Origin: Paratrimastix pyriformis
Taxonomy: Eukaryota; Preaxostyla; Paratrimastigidae
DNA: 64,000 nucleotides
Direction: 5' to 3'
NCBI GenBank assembly: GCA_027972325.1
Contig: JAPMOS010000089.1
Coordinates: 62,001 to 126,000 of the forward strand
Positions within the stretch are counted from its first letter, which is position 1, and every line of letters begins with the position of its first letter. The translations under genes were made by a program, and so were the position numbers. Under the pieces are notes generated by a model that ran no database searches, was not told the DNA's origin, and saw only the letters and a list, made by a program, of their open reading frames with translations. Shown here piece by piece: positions 51,049 to 62,900 of the stretch.

Positions 51049-52742
51049 CTGCAATGCGAATCCCGGTGTGTGAGTGTGTGCGAGCGTGTGTGAGGTGCGA
51101 GTGTGTGTTGGGAGGGGAGGAGGTCGGTGAGACCACGGAGGACAAAACGGGCAACAGGGGGCTGCCAAAGGTGGGACTTTCTGATTCCAGTTCTAGCCTC
51201 GTCGTGCGGTCTCTGCTGTTTGTGAGAGCCTTTGATCGATCATCGTGAGGTCATAAACAAGAACCAAAAAACAACCGAATGAGGGCCTGCCTGTTTGTCT
51301 TGATCTCGCGGGAATTCAAATGCAAATCCACTCATTTTGATCAAACATGAGGTGAATGCAAAACTGATCTCAACCAAACGCAACAAAGCAGACCCAGTAT
51401 TCTTTGAGATAGCGAGCATCATCCTCTTTGGGCACGGCCCCGAGACGTACGCGCGGAATGCGCCCTTCTCGGCGAGGTTGTCTCAGGGTAGTGATCTCAA
51501 CCAAAGCATTGTCCGGGGTGTCAGGTTCAACTACAGCGGGACCGGGGTGAAAGAAAAACACAAAATGGTGGCGCACAATCAAAAAATCGAAAGCCCATCC
51601 CACAGACATGCCGCAATCACAATTGTTTTCCGATTGAACGGTGAGCCCCCGGACCCGGGGCCAGAGTATTCCAACATGACCCTGTCGGCGTGCATCGATC
51701 AAGAGTTGAGTTCGATTCGAGAGAGCGCTCAACCTCGCGTGCCCCTGGACGTGCAGGCTGCACCAGCACCTGCTCGCCTCGGTCTCGTTTCTTTCTGTTT
51801 GTGCACTGCGGTGACGCTCTGCGAGACCACCATGACCAACTTCGGCAAGGAAGAAGCAGCGATAGCCCGATTTTGGTTTGGTGGGTTGCTCTGACGACTT
51901 GCCCCGTTGAACGAATGACGTTCAACCTTACGTATGGGGGAAAAACGTGTTGGCCCGGAGACGTTGCCGGAGAAGAACGACGAAGGAGGTGGAGGAAGAA
52001 ACGTATGGATGAGTCATGTCGCCGATTTTGCCAACGGGCCGGATGAATGAGCCGCGTAGGAGAATCATACATTATGTTTTGAGTCTGTTCTGTCGAGATC
52101 ACTGTTTTCCTCACACAGAGTTCGGCCATGCCGCCAGGCGTGGACCCCGTTTCGATGCTTCCGATGCAGGTTATGGGGGTGTTTTATTGGTGAAGCGAGG
52201 CAGCCGATTTGAGGGCACCCGTGACTCGGTCGATTAGATCTTCAATAGACTTTTGTTCAACGAGCAGAACTTTTTCGGATCACCTGGGCGAGGTTCTTTG
52301 TAAAAAGCCATCGAATGGTCGGGTTTCCATTCCTGAAGCACCCCCCTCGGTGAGACCGTGCCGGCGATGGGACCACGCCCCCTGGCCCGGGTGAGCCCTG
52401 GGCGTCAGACCGGGTCCTGGAAGGCCTGGGCGGGAAGGGAACCTTAACCTTCTGGAAAATTTTCTCAACAACCCAACGGTGACCACCTCGCCCTGACTCG
52501 ATCGCAAGCTCGCTCAAATTCCGTGAGTCTTGATCACCGGGGCATTTTTCCCTGCGAACCATTTTATGTGGGGCGGTGGTGTGTGGCACGGCCCTGATCT
52601 TGGGGGGAGGGCGGGGAGGGCGGGGAGGGATCATGCCTGCCGGGTGGGCTTCTTCCCCAGCCCAGACCCTGATCCGTCGCGTCGTCGTGGTCTTACCATC
52701 CCTCTCTCCCCTCTCCCCAACCTCTGCCGGCGCTTCCCTCAG
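51049..52742. promoter_or_regulatory. Divergent intergenic region between gene B and X2
   Basis: Inverted copy of 32,109-33,480. The first part (51,060-51,140) holds GTGTGAG/GTGCGAG repeats just upstream of the kinase exon acceptor, so an N-terminal exon of gene B may lie between about 51,100 and 51,240, but no ATG-started exon is convincing. An open stretch at 51,337-51,560 (+) is conserved with arm 1. Confidence 0.4.
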
Positions 52743-54640
52743 ACCACGAGTCCCTCCGCTGGTTCCCCGAGCGCCTCGCCGGTCCGCGGATGGTGGCTAC
52801 CCCTCCCCCCTCTGCCCAGCTCATCTCCGCCGACCCGTCCATCGTCTACCCCGAGAGCGGCGCGCCCGAATCTCTGGTCACCCAAGCTGACGGCCCCGAT
52901 GCTGCTCGGGAGTGGCGGCCAAGCTGCCCAACCCTGCCCAGCGCCCCCGGGGCCAAGGGTCGAGGCCAAAGTCCCCCTGCCCGCCAGCCCCCCAGCTGTG
53001 CCCCCAGGTTCGCTACGCGGCCAGCGCAACCTCGGTGGACGAGGCCGCGGGCAGCATGAGCCAGCATCCAGGAGCCCATGCCCATGTCGTCATGATCACC
53101 CCCCATGTCATTATCGCCCCCCATGTCATGATCACCCCCCATGTCATCATCACCCCCCATGTCATGATCACATCACATGCCTCATCGGATCGCTGCCCCC
53201 TTGGGGCTCGGCCGTCAGCCCGACCAAAGTCGAGCGGATCATCGACGAGGGCCAGTCTCATCCCGGCCGGGGGCGAGGGGCCACTCTTTCCCCGAGATCG
53301 CGGCCCTGGGGGGAATCATACCGCCCCGGACGTGCAACCCCCAGCCGAGGAGCACCTTCGGGGGGCGTCACGTGCGTCATCGGGCTGGAGATGGCGTGGG
53401 CCGCTCTGCCCCCCGGGGCTGGTCCGTACTCACCATGTCACCATCACCCTCCATGTCATCATCACCCCCCTTGTCATCTCCCCCTGTCCATCACCCCCAC
53501 CCCCCATGCCATCATCACCTCCCATGTCATCATCACCCTCCTTGGCTTCGTCACCCCCATGCCACTATCACCCCATGTCATTATCACCCCCACCTCCATG
53601 TCGGCATCACCCCCCATGCCATCATCACCCCCCCATGTCCATGTCATTACCCCATGTCATCATCTCATCCATCCATCATCATCACATCCATTCACATCAT
53701 CACATCATCACCCATGCCATCATCATCCATCATCACACTCATCATGTCATCATCACCCCATCATCATCATCCACATCATGTCACCACCACCCCACGTCGT
53801 CATCACCTCTGTTCCATCACCCCATCCATCCCACGCCGTCATCACCGCTCATGTCATCTTCCTCCGCTGTCTTCATCATCCCCATGTCATCATCCCCCCC
53901 CCCCCATGTCATCATCAACCCCATCACCCCCATGTCATCATCACCCCCCCATGTCATCATCCCCTCCACCTGGCCTGTCTGGCATGTTCCACCCCACCCA
54001 TCCATCCCCATTACAAACCCATCCCCCCCACCCATCCCCCCCTGACCCAGAGCCGGCCCCGGGACCTGGTGCCCTCGATCCAGGGGTTCGGGCTGGGCCC
54101 CAGCATGGCCGCCGAGGGGCTGTGGCCCTCTCGGAGCCCGCGCGCCACCCGCACCGGCCGGAGCTCTGATGCAGTGGGACCATCGCGGGGCATCTGTCGT
54201 CGGGCCCCTTCGGGTGGCGCTTTGGTCAAGCGGGGTCCCCTGCCCGTGCGGCTGGCCTACGCCACGGCCCCGACCGAGCTCGGCCCCGGTGAGGCCGCCC
54301 CGCAAGGCCCGCGCCTCGCAACGGTGTTTCGTCTCCCGCCAACCAGCCATTCTGGATTTGAATTGGACTTCGGGCCGCCCACCCACCCTGGCCACCCGTG
54401 CTCGGCGCTTCTCTTTTCTCCCGTCGTGCCCTCGCACCCACGGAGAAGGCGCCGTCGGCCTGTTGGAACTTGTCGTTGTCCAGGGCCCCCGACGGGGCAC
54501 GGCGTCGTGCAGGTCGGCAACCGGCACCGGCCTCGATGGAGAGACCTGCAGGGAGGCGGCTGGATGCCCTCGGCCTGGCGGTTGGCGATCATTGTATGCG
54601 AGGCCCTCGGTGCCCGAGAAAGACCGCCCCACTCGAGTCC
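52743..54640 (+). pseudogene. X2: shortened paralog of unknown gene X1
   Basis: Exon-like blocks shared with X1: 52,743-52,792 (HESLRWFPERLAGPRM), 52,820-52,970 (LISADPSIVYPESG, then a frame change, RPNLWSPKLTAPMLL) and 53,008-about 53,060. The intron between the first two is only 27 nt (GTGGCTACC...CTGCCCAG), because about 900 bp containing further X1 exons is gone. Seven extra bases in the second block shift its frame relative to X1. Further coding-like blocks at 53,190-53,420 (VSPTKVERIIDEGQS, VTCVIGLEMAWAALPP) and 54,060-54,600 have no clear counterpart in X1. Product unknown. A Tc1-type transposon follows at 54,756. Confidence 0.35.
53085..53990. repeat. (CATGTCATCATCACCCCC)n minisatellite
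   Basis: Imperfect 12-18 bp units at 53,085-53,172 and 53,430-53,990, around a coding-like block at 53,190-53,420. Related ATGACATGGGGGGTGAT units occur in X1 at 30,735-30,830. Confidence 0.9.
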
Positions 54641-54755
54641 CAGGCACCCTGCACAAACGCAACGACAAAAATTTACGTTTTTCTTTCTCCTTCCTTTTTC
54701 TTTCTCCACTTCTTTCGCCTTTTTTTACAACTTTCGTGCAGAGATCGTCGATGTA

Positions 54756-56036
54756 CAGTATGTCCAACAATAAACGAGCCACTCCTTTTCATGTCAGAGC
54801 GAGTGCACCAAGAGGGAGCCGGGGATTTTTCTGAGTGCCACGCATGCACAACACCACAAGGACTCCACCCATCCACTTAGTATTTGGTGTGGCCACCGTG
54901 GGCCCGAATGACGGCACGAAGTCGGTCGGGCATCGAGTTGGCCAACTTTTCAGGGAGGTCGGCGTCCATGGTGGCCCACTCGGCCTTGAGCACCCGGATC
55001 AATCCAGCGAGCGTTTCGGGGTGGCGTTCAAGCAGCTTCCTCTTGAGGAGTGCCCACACGTTTTCCATCGGGTTGAGGTCGGGGCTCTGTGGGGGTAGCC
55101 CGATGTCGGTCAAGTTCTCCTCGGCGACCCGGTCCGTCACCAAGTGGGACCGGTACTTGGGATCGTTGTCATGCAGCAGCACCCGGCCCTCGGGGCCCTC
55201 AACACACACCTCGAGGGCAGAGGGCACAAGCTCATCAGTCACAATCCGGGCCATGAGGGGGCAGCGAGGTTCTCCTGGAAGGGAACAGACGTCCCCATCC
55301 ACCCTGACCGAAGCAACCGTGGAGGTTAATCTTGGCCGGATGCTTCACAGTGAGGACAGGCTTGCGCTTCCCAGGGTAGCCCCAACTCTTCGTGGCTTGT
55401 GCATGCAGGCGGGCGGTGCACTCGTCAGAAAACAGCACGCAGCTCCAGTCACGGTGCAGGTTGGCACGGGCAAAGGCGAGCCGTTTCTTCATGATGGCCG
55501 GGGTGAGGGTGGGTTTCTTCGGATTGCCCCCAGCGCAGGCCCACGGTGAAGAGGCGCGAGCGAACAGTCTCATGGGAGGTGAGTGCCCTTCGTAGTCTTC
55601 ACTTGTGCAGCAATGGACCGCAGGGAGGGCTTGGCCGGGGACATGGAGAGGGAAATCATCTTCCGGTCAGTGGGCGGGGTGGTGGCCCTTGTCCGACCAA
55701 GATGAGCCTTGTCCGCCAACGGTTGGCCGGCGCCAACCCGCACCGCCCAGCGTGAGACAGTGTGCCGGTTCACTCCCAATTCGGCTGCCACCGAGGTGCG
55801 GGTGCGCCCCTGCTGCACAAAAACCGCGACTCGGGCTCGATCGAGGGCAGAAAGTCGAGGCATGAAAAAAATCAATCCTGTGCTCGGTGTGGGTAGGCGT
55901 TTGGGGGGAGCTGGATGGCAGACCTGAGGCACGGCGGAGCACTGAGCATAATGCAAGGGGCCCCCCGGAGCCCGGGACCCCTCTTGCCCGGGGAACCAAA
56001 AAATTATGGGTGGCTAGTTTATTGTTGGACATACTG
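54756..56036. mobile_element. Tc1-type DNA transposon with terminal inverted repeats
   Basis: Inverted repeats of at least 20 bp: CAGTATGTCCAACAATAAAC at 54,756-54,775 and its reverse complement at 56,017-56,036, extending imperfectly through AGCCAC. Both ends are flanked by TA (54,754-54,755 and 56,037-56,038), the Tc1/mariner target duplication. Total length of 1281 bp is normal for the family. It carries one transposase gene on the minus strand. Confidence 0.93.
54877..55863 (-). pseudogene. Tc1-family transposase (DD34E), frameshifted
   Basis: From ATG 55,863 the first part encodes an N-terminal helix-turn-helix (RTSVAAELGVNRHTVSRWAV) and ends at a stop at 55,570. The middle (about 55,573-55,300) is in another frame and has RDWSCVLFSDECTARL, with the first catalytic Asp. 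The last (to TAG/TAA at 54,877) has LLHDNDPKY with the second Asp and SPDLNPMENVW with the Glu, spaced by 34 residues. All catalytic residues are present, but at least two frame changes (near 55,570-55,600 and 55,270-55,300) separate the parts, so this copy is probably inactive in cis. Confidence 0.85.
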
Positions 56037-56087
56037 TATTCTGGCTCTACCCGCAGGCACAGGCAAAACGAGATTACTCGGCCAGGC

Positions 56088-56630
56088 CTACTTTACGTGA
56101 CTGGGTTCCTCTGCCGTGAAGTCGGCAATGGCATCCTGAGTGAGCGGGTCCAGCGGGTCCTTGTTGGGGTCGTTGTTGAACTCGTCGGAAGGAGGAAGCC
56201 GATCCGGCTCCGAGAGAAGCGAATGAGGCTGGTCATCTTCTGGGTCGGGGGATGAGGGGGCCTCTTGGTCTTCTTGAAGCTCGGTGGCCTGCTCTTCTTG
56301 TTGCTCGGCCTGCTCGGTGGCCTGCTCTTCTTGTTGCTCGGCCTGCTCGGTGGCCTGCTCTTCTTGTTGCTCGGCCTGCTCGGCGGCCTGCTCTTCTTGT
56401 TGCTCGGCCTGCTCGGCGGCCTGCTCTTCTTGTTGCTCGGCCTGCTCGGTGGCCTGCTCTTCTTGTTGCTCGGCCTGCTCGGTGGCCTGCTCTTCTTGTT
56501 GCTCGGCCTGCTCGGTGGCCTGCTCTTCTTGTTGCTCGGCCTGCTCGGCGGCCTGCTCTTCTTGTTGCGCGGGGGCAGGTTCGGCGGCATGCGCGGAGGA
56601 GATCATGGTGCCGGTCCCAGCCGTCGGCAA
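56088..56630 (-). CDS. Unknown acidic protein with 11-residue Glu/Gln repeats
   Basis: A 180-residue frame from ATG 56,630. After a short Ala-rich start it has about nine copies of an 11-residue unit ([11 protein letters not shown] or [11 protein letters not shown]), then an acidic Pro-rich tail ([20 protein letters not shown]) ending TAEEPSHVK. The repeats are strongly helical and may form a coiled coil. Upstream exons are possible, since the codon before the ATG is also open. No family recognised. The stop lies 52 bp from the Tc1 element, so the original 3' end may have been displaced. Confidence 0.4.
   Translation of the reverse strand: MPTAGTGTMISSAHAAEPAPAQQEEQAAEQAEQQEEQATEQAEQQEEQATEQAEQQEEQATEQAEQQEEQAAEQAEQQEEQAAEQAEQQEEQATEQAEQQEEQATEQAEQQEEQATELQEDQEAPSSPDPEDDQPHSLLSEPDRLPPSDEFNNDPNKDPLDPLTQDAIADFTAEEPSHVK
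56270..56570. repeat. 33-bp coding minisatellite
   Basis: Units of GGCCTGCTCTTCTTGTTGCT plus CGGCCTGCTCGGT, about nine copies, alternating between GGTGGCC and GGCGGCC. Perfect 33-bp spacing keeps the minus-strand frame. Confidence 0.95.
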
Positions 56631-56987
56631 GGACGTTGCCAGCCCCGGCTCCGCGGCTCCGAGGGCGGGTTCAAATCACCTGAGGCACGTGGCCGATCAT
56701 GAGGCTCATCACCGGTGGGTCCCGAAGACGGCGTCATCCCACTCTTTGGGGGGGTCCACAGGGAGGCCGACATGCTCCCCCGCCCCCGCCCCCTGGCCGC
56801 CCCCAGACCCTGCCATCGCGGAGACTTCAAGAGAAACTGAGTTGCGGTCCGATTGATTGGGCCAAGAAGATCAACAGGACCAAAGACAGTGGACAAGACA
56901 TGGGAAGGAATTTACAAGGTGGGCAGAAGGGGAGGGAAGATGGAGAGGAACAGGAAAACAGGTTCGGGCGGAAGGGCACAAGGTGAT

Positions 56988-59900
56988 TTACAACGAGAAT
57001 ACCAAGCGGCTGGACATGAAGAGGCGCTGAATTGACTGTGGCAATGGGCCCAGGTCAAGCTGCGGGAGGAGAGGCGGAGCGGGGGGAAGGGCAAGGTGAA
57101 GACGAAAAGGTGAGCCATGACAGAGGCAAGGGCCTGTATGACGACAGGCATGGCGGGGCTGGTGGTGGCGGGGCTGGTGGCGGCGGGGCGGGAGTGTGTC
57201 TGTGTGTGGGGCCTCTTCCTCTCCTCCCTGGGCTGGGCCAGCAGACCTGCTGGAGGCTGGTGTTGTGCCCCAGCGCCCCCGCAAGGACACGCGCCCCCTC
57301 GGCGCCAATCTCGTTGTTGGAGAAGACGAACTGAGATGGGCGATGACCACCGGGCGGCGGCCAGGTGCGGAGCGTCCGTGCCACGGTCGCAGAGCAGCAG
57401 CCGAGGAGCGACCGATCGAGATGCCGAAACCGAGTGGGTGCGAGCGATGATGGAGGTGAGGGCGAGCGGAAAGGAGGCAGAGTGGTGCTGGCCGGGCGGG
57501 CGGGCGGTGGGGGCTGCAACAACAACAGGGCAAGCACGCCAGGCGAGGCGAGGCGAGGCGAGGCGGAGGCGGAGGCGGAGGCGGGGCTGATGGCCGGGTG
57601 GTGTCGGTGAGGTGTCGGTGAGGTGTCGGTGTGTGTGTGGTGGGCCCCCCTTACTCTCCTCCCTGGGCTGGGCCAGCAGACCTGCTTGAGGCTGGTGTTG
57701 TACTTCAGCGCCACCCCAAGGGCACGCGCCCCCTCGTCGCCAATGTTGTTGGAGCTGAGGTCGAGCTGGGATGGGCGATGACCACCGGGCGGCCAGGTGC
57801 CGTAGAGCAGCAGCCGAGGAGCGACCGAGATGCCGAACCGAGGGGGTGGTGCGAGCAGCGATGATGGAGGTGAGGGCGAGCGGAAAGAGGCGGTGGGGGG
57901 CTGCAACAACGACGGGGCAAGCATGCGGCCTCCATGACAGGCAGGGCAGGGCTAGTGGCCGGGAGGTGTCGGTGTCGGCGGGTGTGTCTGTGTCTGGGCC
58001 AGCAGACCTGCCGGAGGCTGGTGTGCTCCAGCGCCCCCGCAAGGGCACGCGCCCCCTCGGCGCCAAACCGGTTTTTGCCGAGGTTGAGCTGAGATGGGCG
58101 ATGACCACCGGGCGGCCAGGTGCGGAGCGACCGTGCCACGGCCGCAGAGCAGCAGCCGAGGAGCGACCGAGATGCCGAAACCGAACCGAGGTGCGTGCGA
58201 GCGAGGATGGAGGTGAGGGCGAGCGGAAACAGGCAGAGTGGGGCTGGCCGCAGCAGGGCAAGGCAGAGTGGGGCTGGCCGCAGCAGGGCTGGCCGCAGCA
58301 GGGCAGGGCAGGGCAGGGCAGGGCAGGGCAGGGCAGGGCAGGGCAGGGCAGGGCAGGGCAGGGCAGGGCAGGGCAGGGCAGGGCAGGGCAGGTGTGTGTC
58401 TGTGGGCCTGGGCTGGGCCAGCAGACCTGCTGGAGGCTGGTGTTGTGCCCCAGCGCCCCCGCAACGGCACGCGCCCCCTCGGCGCCAATCTCGTTCCAGC
58501 TGAGGGTGAGCTGAGATGGGCCGGGCGGCCAGGGGTGGAGCGTCCCGCAGAGCAGCAGCCGAGGAACCGAGTGGGTGGTGTGAGCGATGATGGAGGTGAG
58601 GGCGAGCGGAAAGCAGAGTGGGGCTGGCAGGGCTGCGACAACGACGGGGCAAGCATGCGGGTTCCATGCTAGGCAGGGAGGGGCTGGTGGCCGGGTGGTG
58701 TCAGCGGCATATGTGTCATCAGCGGCAAATGGGAATATGTGTCATCAGCTGCATGCCTCAAATGGCCCCTTCCTCTCCTCCCTGGGCTGGGCCAGCAGAC
58801 CTGCTGGAGGCTGGTGTTGTGCTCCAGCGCCCCCGCAAAGGCCCGCGCCCCCTCGTCGCCAATACCGTTCGCGCCGAGGTCGAGCTGAGATGGGCGATGA
58901 CCACCGGGCGGCCAGGTGCGGAGCGTCCGTGCCACGGCCGCAGAGCACCAGCCGAGGAGCGACCGATCGAGATGCCGAAACCGAGTGGGTGGTGCGAGCG
59001 ATGGTGGAGGTGAGGGCGAGCGGAAACAGGCAGAGTGGGGCGGGCGGGCGGGCGGGCGGGCGGGCGTCTGTGTGTGTGGTGGGCCCCCCTTCCTCTCCTC
59101 CCCGGGCTGGGCCAGCAGACCTGCTGGAGGCTGGTGTTGTGCTCCAGCGCCCCCGCAAGGGCACGCGCCCCCTCGGCCTTAATCCCGTTCCGGTTGAGGT
59201 CGAGCTGATGAGATGGGCGATGACCACCGGGCGGCCAGGTGCGTCCGAGCCACGGCCGCAGAGTAGCAGCCGAGGAGCCGAAACCGAGTGGGCGCGAGCG
59301 ATGATGAGGTGAGGGCGAGCGGAAGGGGCAGAGTGGGGCTCCTTCCTCTCCTCCTGGGCTGGGCTGGGCCAGCAGACCTGCCGGAGGCTGGTGCTGTGCT
59401 CCAGCGCCATCGCAACGGCACGCGCCCCCTCGTCGCCAATCTGGTTGCTGCCGAGGTTGAGCTGTGATGGGCGATGACCACCGGGCGGTCAGGTGCGGAG
59501 CGTCCGTGCCACGGCCGCAGAGCAGCAGCCGAGGAGCGACCGATCGAGATGCCGAAATCGAGTGGGTGCGAGGTGAGGGCGGGCGGGCGGGCGCGCGGTG
59601 GGGCTGCAACAACGAAGGCCTGCAACAACGACGGGGCATGCGGCCTCCATGCCAGGCAGGGCGGGGCTGGGGCGGGGCTGGCGTGTGGTGGACCCCTCTC
59701 CTTCCTCTCCTCCCTGGGCTGGGCCAGCAGACCTGCTGGAGGCTGGTGTTGTGCTCCAGCGCCCCCGCAACGGCACGCGCCCCCTCGGCGCCAATCCCGT
59801 TCCGGTTGAGGTCGAGCTGATGAGATGGGCGATGACCACCGGGCGGCCAGGGGTGGAGCGTCCGTACCACGGCCGCAGAGCAGCAGCCGAGGAGCGCCGC

Positions 59901-62900
59901 AGAAACCGAGTGGGTGGTGTGAGCGATGATGGAGGTGAGGGCGAGCGGAAAGAGGCAGTGGGGCTGGCCGGGCGGGCGGGCGGGCGGGCGGGCGGTGGGG
60001 GCTGCAACAACGAAGGCCTGGGGGCAAGCATGCGGCCTCTTCATGCCAGACAAGGCGGGGCTGGTGGCCGGGTGTCGGCGGCGGGTGTGTGTGTGTGTGT
60101 GTGTGGTGGGCCCCTTCCTCTCCTCCCTGGGCTGGGCCAGCAGACCTGCTGGAGGCTGGTGTTGTGCTCCAGCGCCCCCGCAAAGGCCCGCGCCCCCTCG
60201 TCGCCAATACCGTTGCAGCTGAGGTCGAGCTGAGATGGGCGATGACCACCGGGGCGGCCAGGTAGACGGGATGCCGACACCGAGTGGGTGGTGCGAGCGA
60301 TGATGGAGGTGAGGGCGAGCGGAAAGGGGCAGAGTGGGGCGGGCGGGCGGGCGGGCGGGCGGGCGGGCGGGCGGGCGGTGGGGCTGCAACAACGAAGGCC
60401 TGCAACAACGACGGGGCAAGCGGGGCTGGTGGCCGGGTGGTGTCGGCGGCGGGTGTCTGGTGGGACCCCCTTCCTCTCCTCTCTGGGCAGACCTGCTGGA
60501 GGCTGGTGTTGTGCTCCAGCGCCCCGCAGGCACGCGCCCCTCGGCGCCAATCCGGTTCTCGCAGAGGTTGAGCTGAGATGGGCGATGACCACCGACCGGG
60601 GCGGCCAGAGGTGCGGAGCGTCCGTGCCACGGCCGCAGAGCAGCAGCCGAGGAGCGACCGAGATGCCGAAACCGAGTGGGTGGTGCGAGCGATGATGGAG
60701 GTGAGGGCGAGCGGAAAGAGGCGGTGGGGGGCTGCAACAATGAAGGGGGGCAAGCATGCAGCTTCCATGCCAGGGGCAGGGCGGGGCTGGTGGCCGGGTG
60801 GTGTCGGCGGGTGTCTGTGTGTGTGGTGGGCCCCTTCCTCTCCTCTCTGGGCAGACCTGCTGGAGGCTGGTGTTGTGCTCCAGCGCCCCCGCAAGGGCAC
60901 GCGCCCCCTCGGCGTCAATATTGCAATCACAGAGGCGGAGCTGAGATGGGCGATGACCACCGGCGTGCCAGGGCCGCAGAGCGGAGCGACCGAGATGCCG
61001 AAACACCGTGTGGGTGCGAGTGATGATGGTGATGAGCACGGAAGGCAGAGCGGGGGCTGCTCAGTGCGTTGCAAGGCGGGACCCTGCCGCAGCCAGCGAA
61101 GGGCGTGAGCCGGTCGCCAGCAGGCAGACCTTGGTGACGGTGCGGTTGGTCTGCAGCCAGGCCGCCAGGCACACCATGAACTTGGCGCGTCCATTCCTGA
61201 GCCGCAGCTGGGGCCGCCCCGATCCCATCAGCAGACGCCGCCACCCCCGTCGGATCAGCGATGATGATGATGATGATGATGATGATGAGCGTCACTCGCC
61301 TTCCCTCCCACTGCCCGGGGCGCCAGCACCAGTCACCACAGGGCAGACCTCCGTCTCCGTGCAGCGGCGGGCCAAATCGAGGGCGGCTCGCTCGTCCTCC
61401 CTCAGGCTCCGTTCCAGTTCCACTTGCTGGGGGGGGGGGGTGGGGGGGGCGAGTGTGGGAACCAACGGGCACGACGTTGCCCCACCCACCGCGGAGGCCT
61501 CGCCAAGGCCGCCTTCGCTCCGCCACCCCAGCCCGCACATCCCATCCCCCAGACCTCCGGCTCGGCTGGCCTGCGGAGGGCTGCCTCCACTTCGGCTGCC
61601 CTGCGACGGGCTGCCTCCTCTTCGGCTGCCTTGCGGCGGGCTGCCTCCTCTTCACGTGCCTTCATGCGGGCTGCCTCCGCTTCACATGCCTTTCCCCAGA
61701 CTTCCCTCTCGACGTACTGGGGGAAGGAGAGCAAACGTTGAACATTGGGCCAACCAACGAGAGACGTCCGAACCAAAACCGTCACCACACCGCGAGCCAG
61801 ACAGCTCGACAACCCAACCCAGCCCAACCCAGCCCAGCCCAGCCCAGCCCAGCCCAGCCAGCACAAACTGATCGACAGACTCGACAGACAGACTCGACAG
61901 ACAGACTCGACAGACAGACCCGACAGACAGACCCGACAGACAGACAGACACGACAGACAGACTCGACAGACAGCCAGCCAGCCAACACAGCCAGACAGTC
62001 AGTACATCCAGGTGTCCCATCCCAAAAAAGCGGGGCTGGCGGGGGCTGCGGACCTGGTTGAAGTTCAGGACGGCCTTCTGGATGCGGGCCATGTCGGGGC
62101 GGTCGGTGGGCTTCTCGCTGCACATGCGCACCAGCAGCTCCACCACCTCCGCTGCCGCCGCCGCCGCCATCTGGCCGCCGCACAGCTTGCCCACCTCGGC
62201 GAAGGCCTCACGCAGCTCCTCCTCCGAGGGCCGCTCCTCGGTCTTGTGGGCCGAGTCCGTCTGGCTGTACAGGCAGAACAGCGTCACACCCATCGCGTAG
62301 ACGTCCGTCGCGGGCGTGTTGCCGAGCGGCACCCCCGAGGCCTCCAGCAGGGCCTGACCCTCGGCCGTGCAAGCCGAGGCCAGCTCGGGCGCCATGAAGC
62401 CGGGCGTGCCCCGGATGAGCGGCTCGTTGGACGAGCCGTCCGTGCACTCGCAGGCCATGCCCAGGTCGGCCAGCAGGGCCCTCAGCCGCGGCGGCTGCGT
62501 GTCCGGGGCGGGGCGCAGCAGCACGTTGGCCGGCTTGATGTCGTTGTGCAGCACCTGGCGGTCGTTCTGCTCGAAGGGCTTGCCGTGCAGGTAGGCCAGC
62601 CCGCGCACCATGTCCACCAGCAGCCACCAGCGCTCCTCCCGGTCGGCGTCCGGGTCGGCCGAGGGGCTGCGCAGGTGGCGCCGGATGACCTTGTCCAGGT
62701 CGCCCCCCTCGCAGAAGGGCGTCAACAGACACCGCAGCACCGGCCCGCCCGGCTCGAGCTGCGCGGGGGGGACGGGGGGGACGGGGGGGACGGGGACATG
62801 GACGGGGATGGGTGGGGGTGAACAACGCAATCACTCGACGAGGTGTGCATGGGCCATCATCATCATCATCATCATCATCCAATCTCAATCATCATCCAAT

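Noticed and set aside
54660-54750. C-terminal extension of X2 through a T-rich region
   Set aside because: TTTTCTTTCTCC-type sequence looks like untranslated DNA running into the transposon.
55990-56100. PAGTGKTRLLGQ, a Walker A-like string
   Set aside because: It lies in a short frame that spans the Tc1 end and its flank, with no other NTPase motif.
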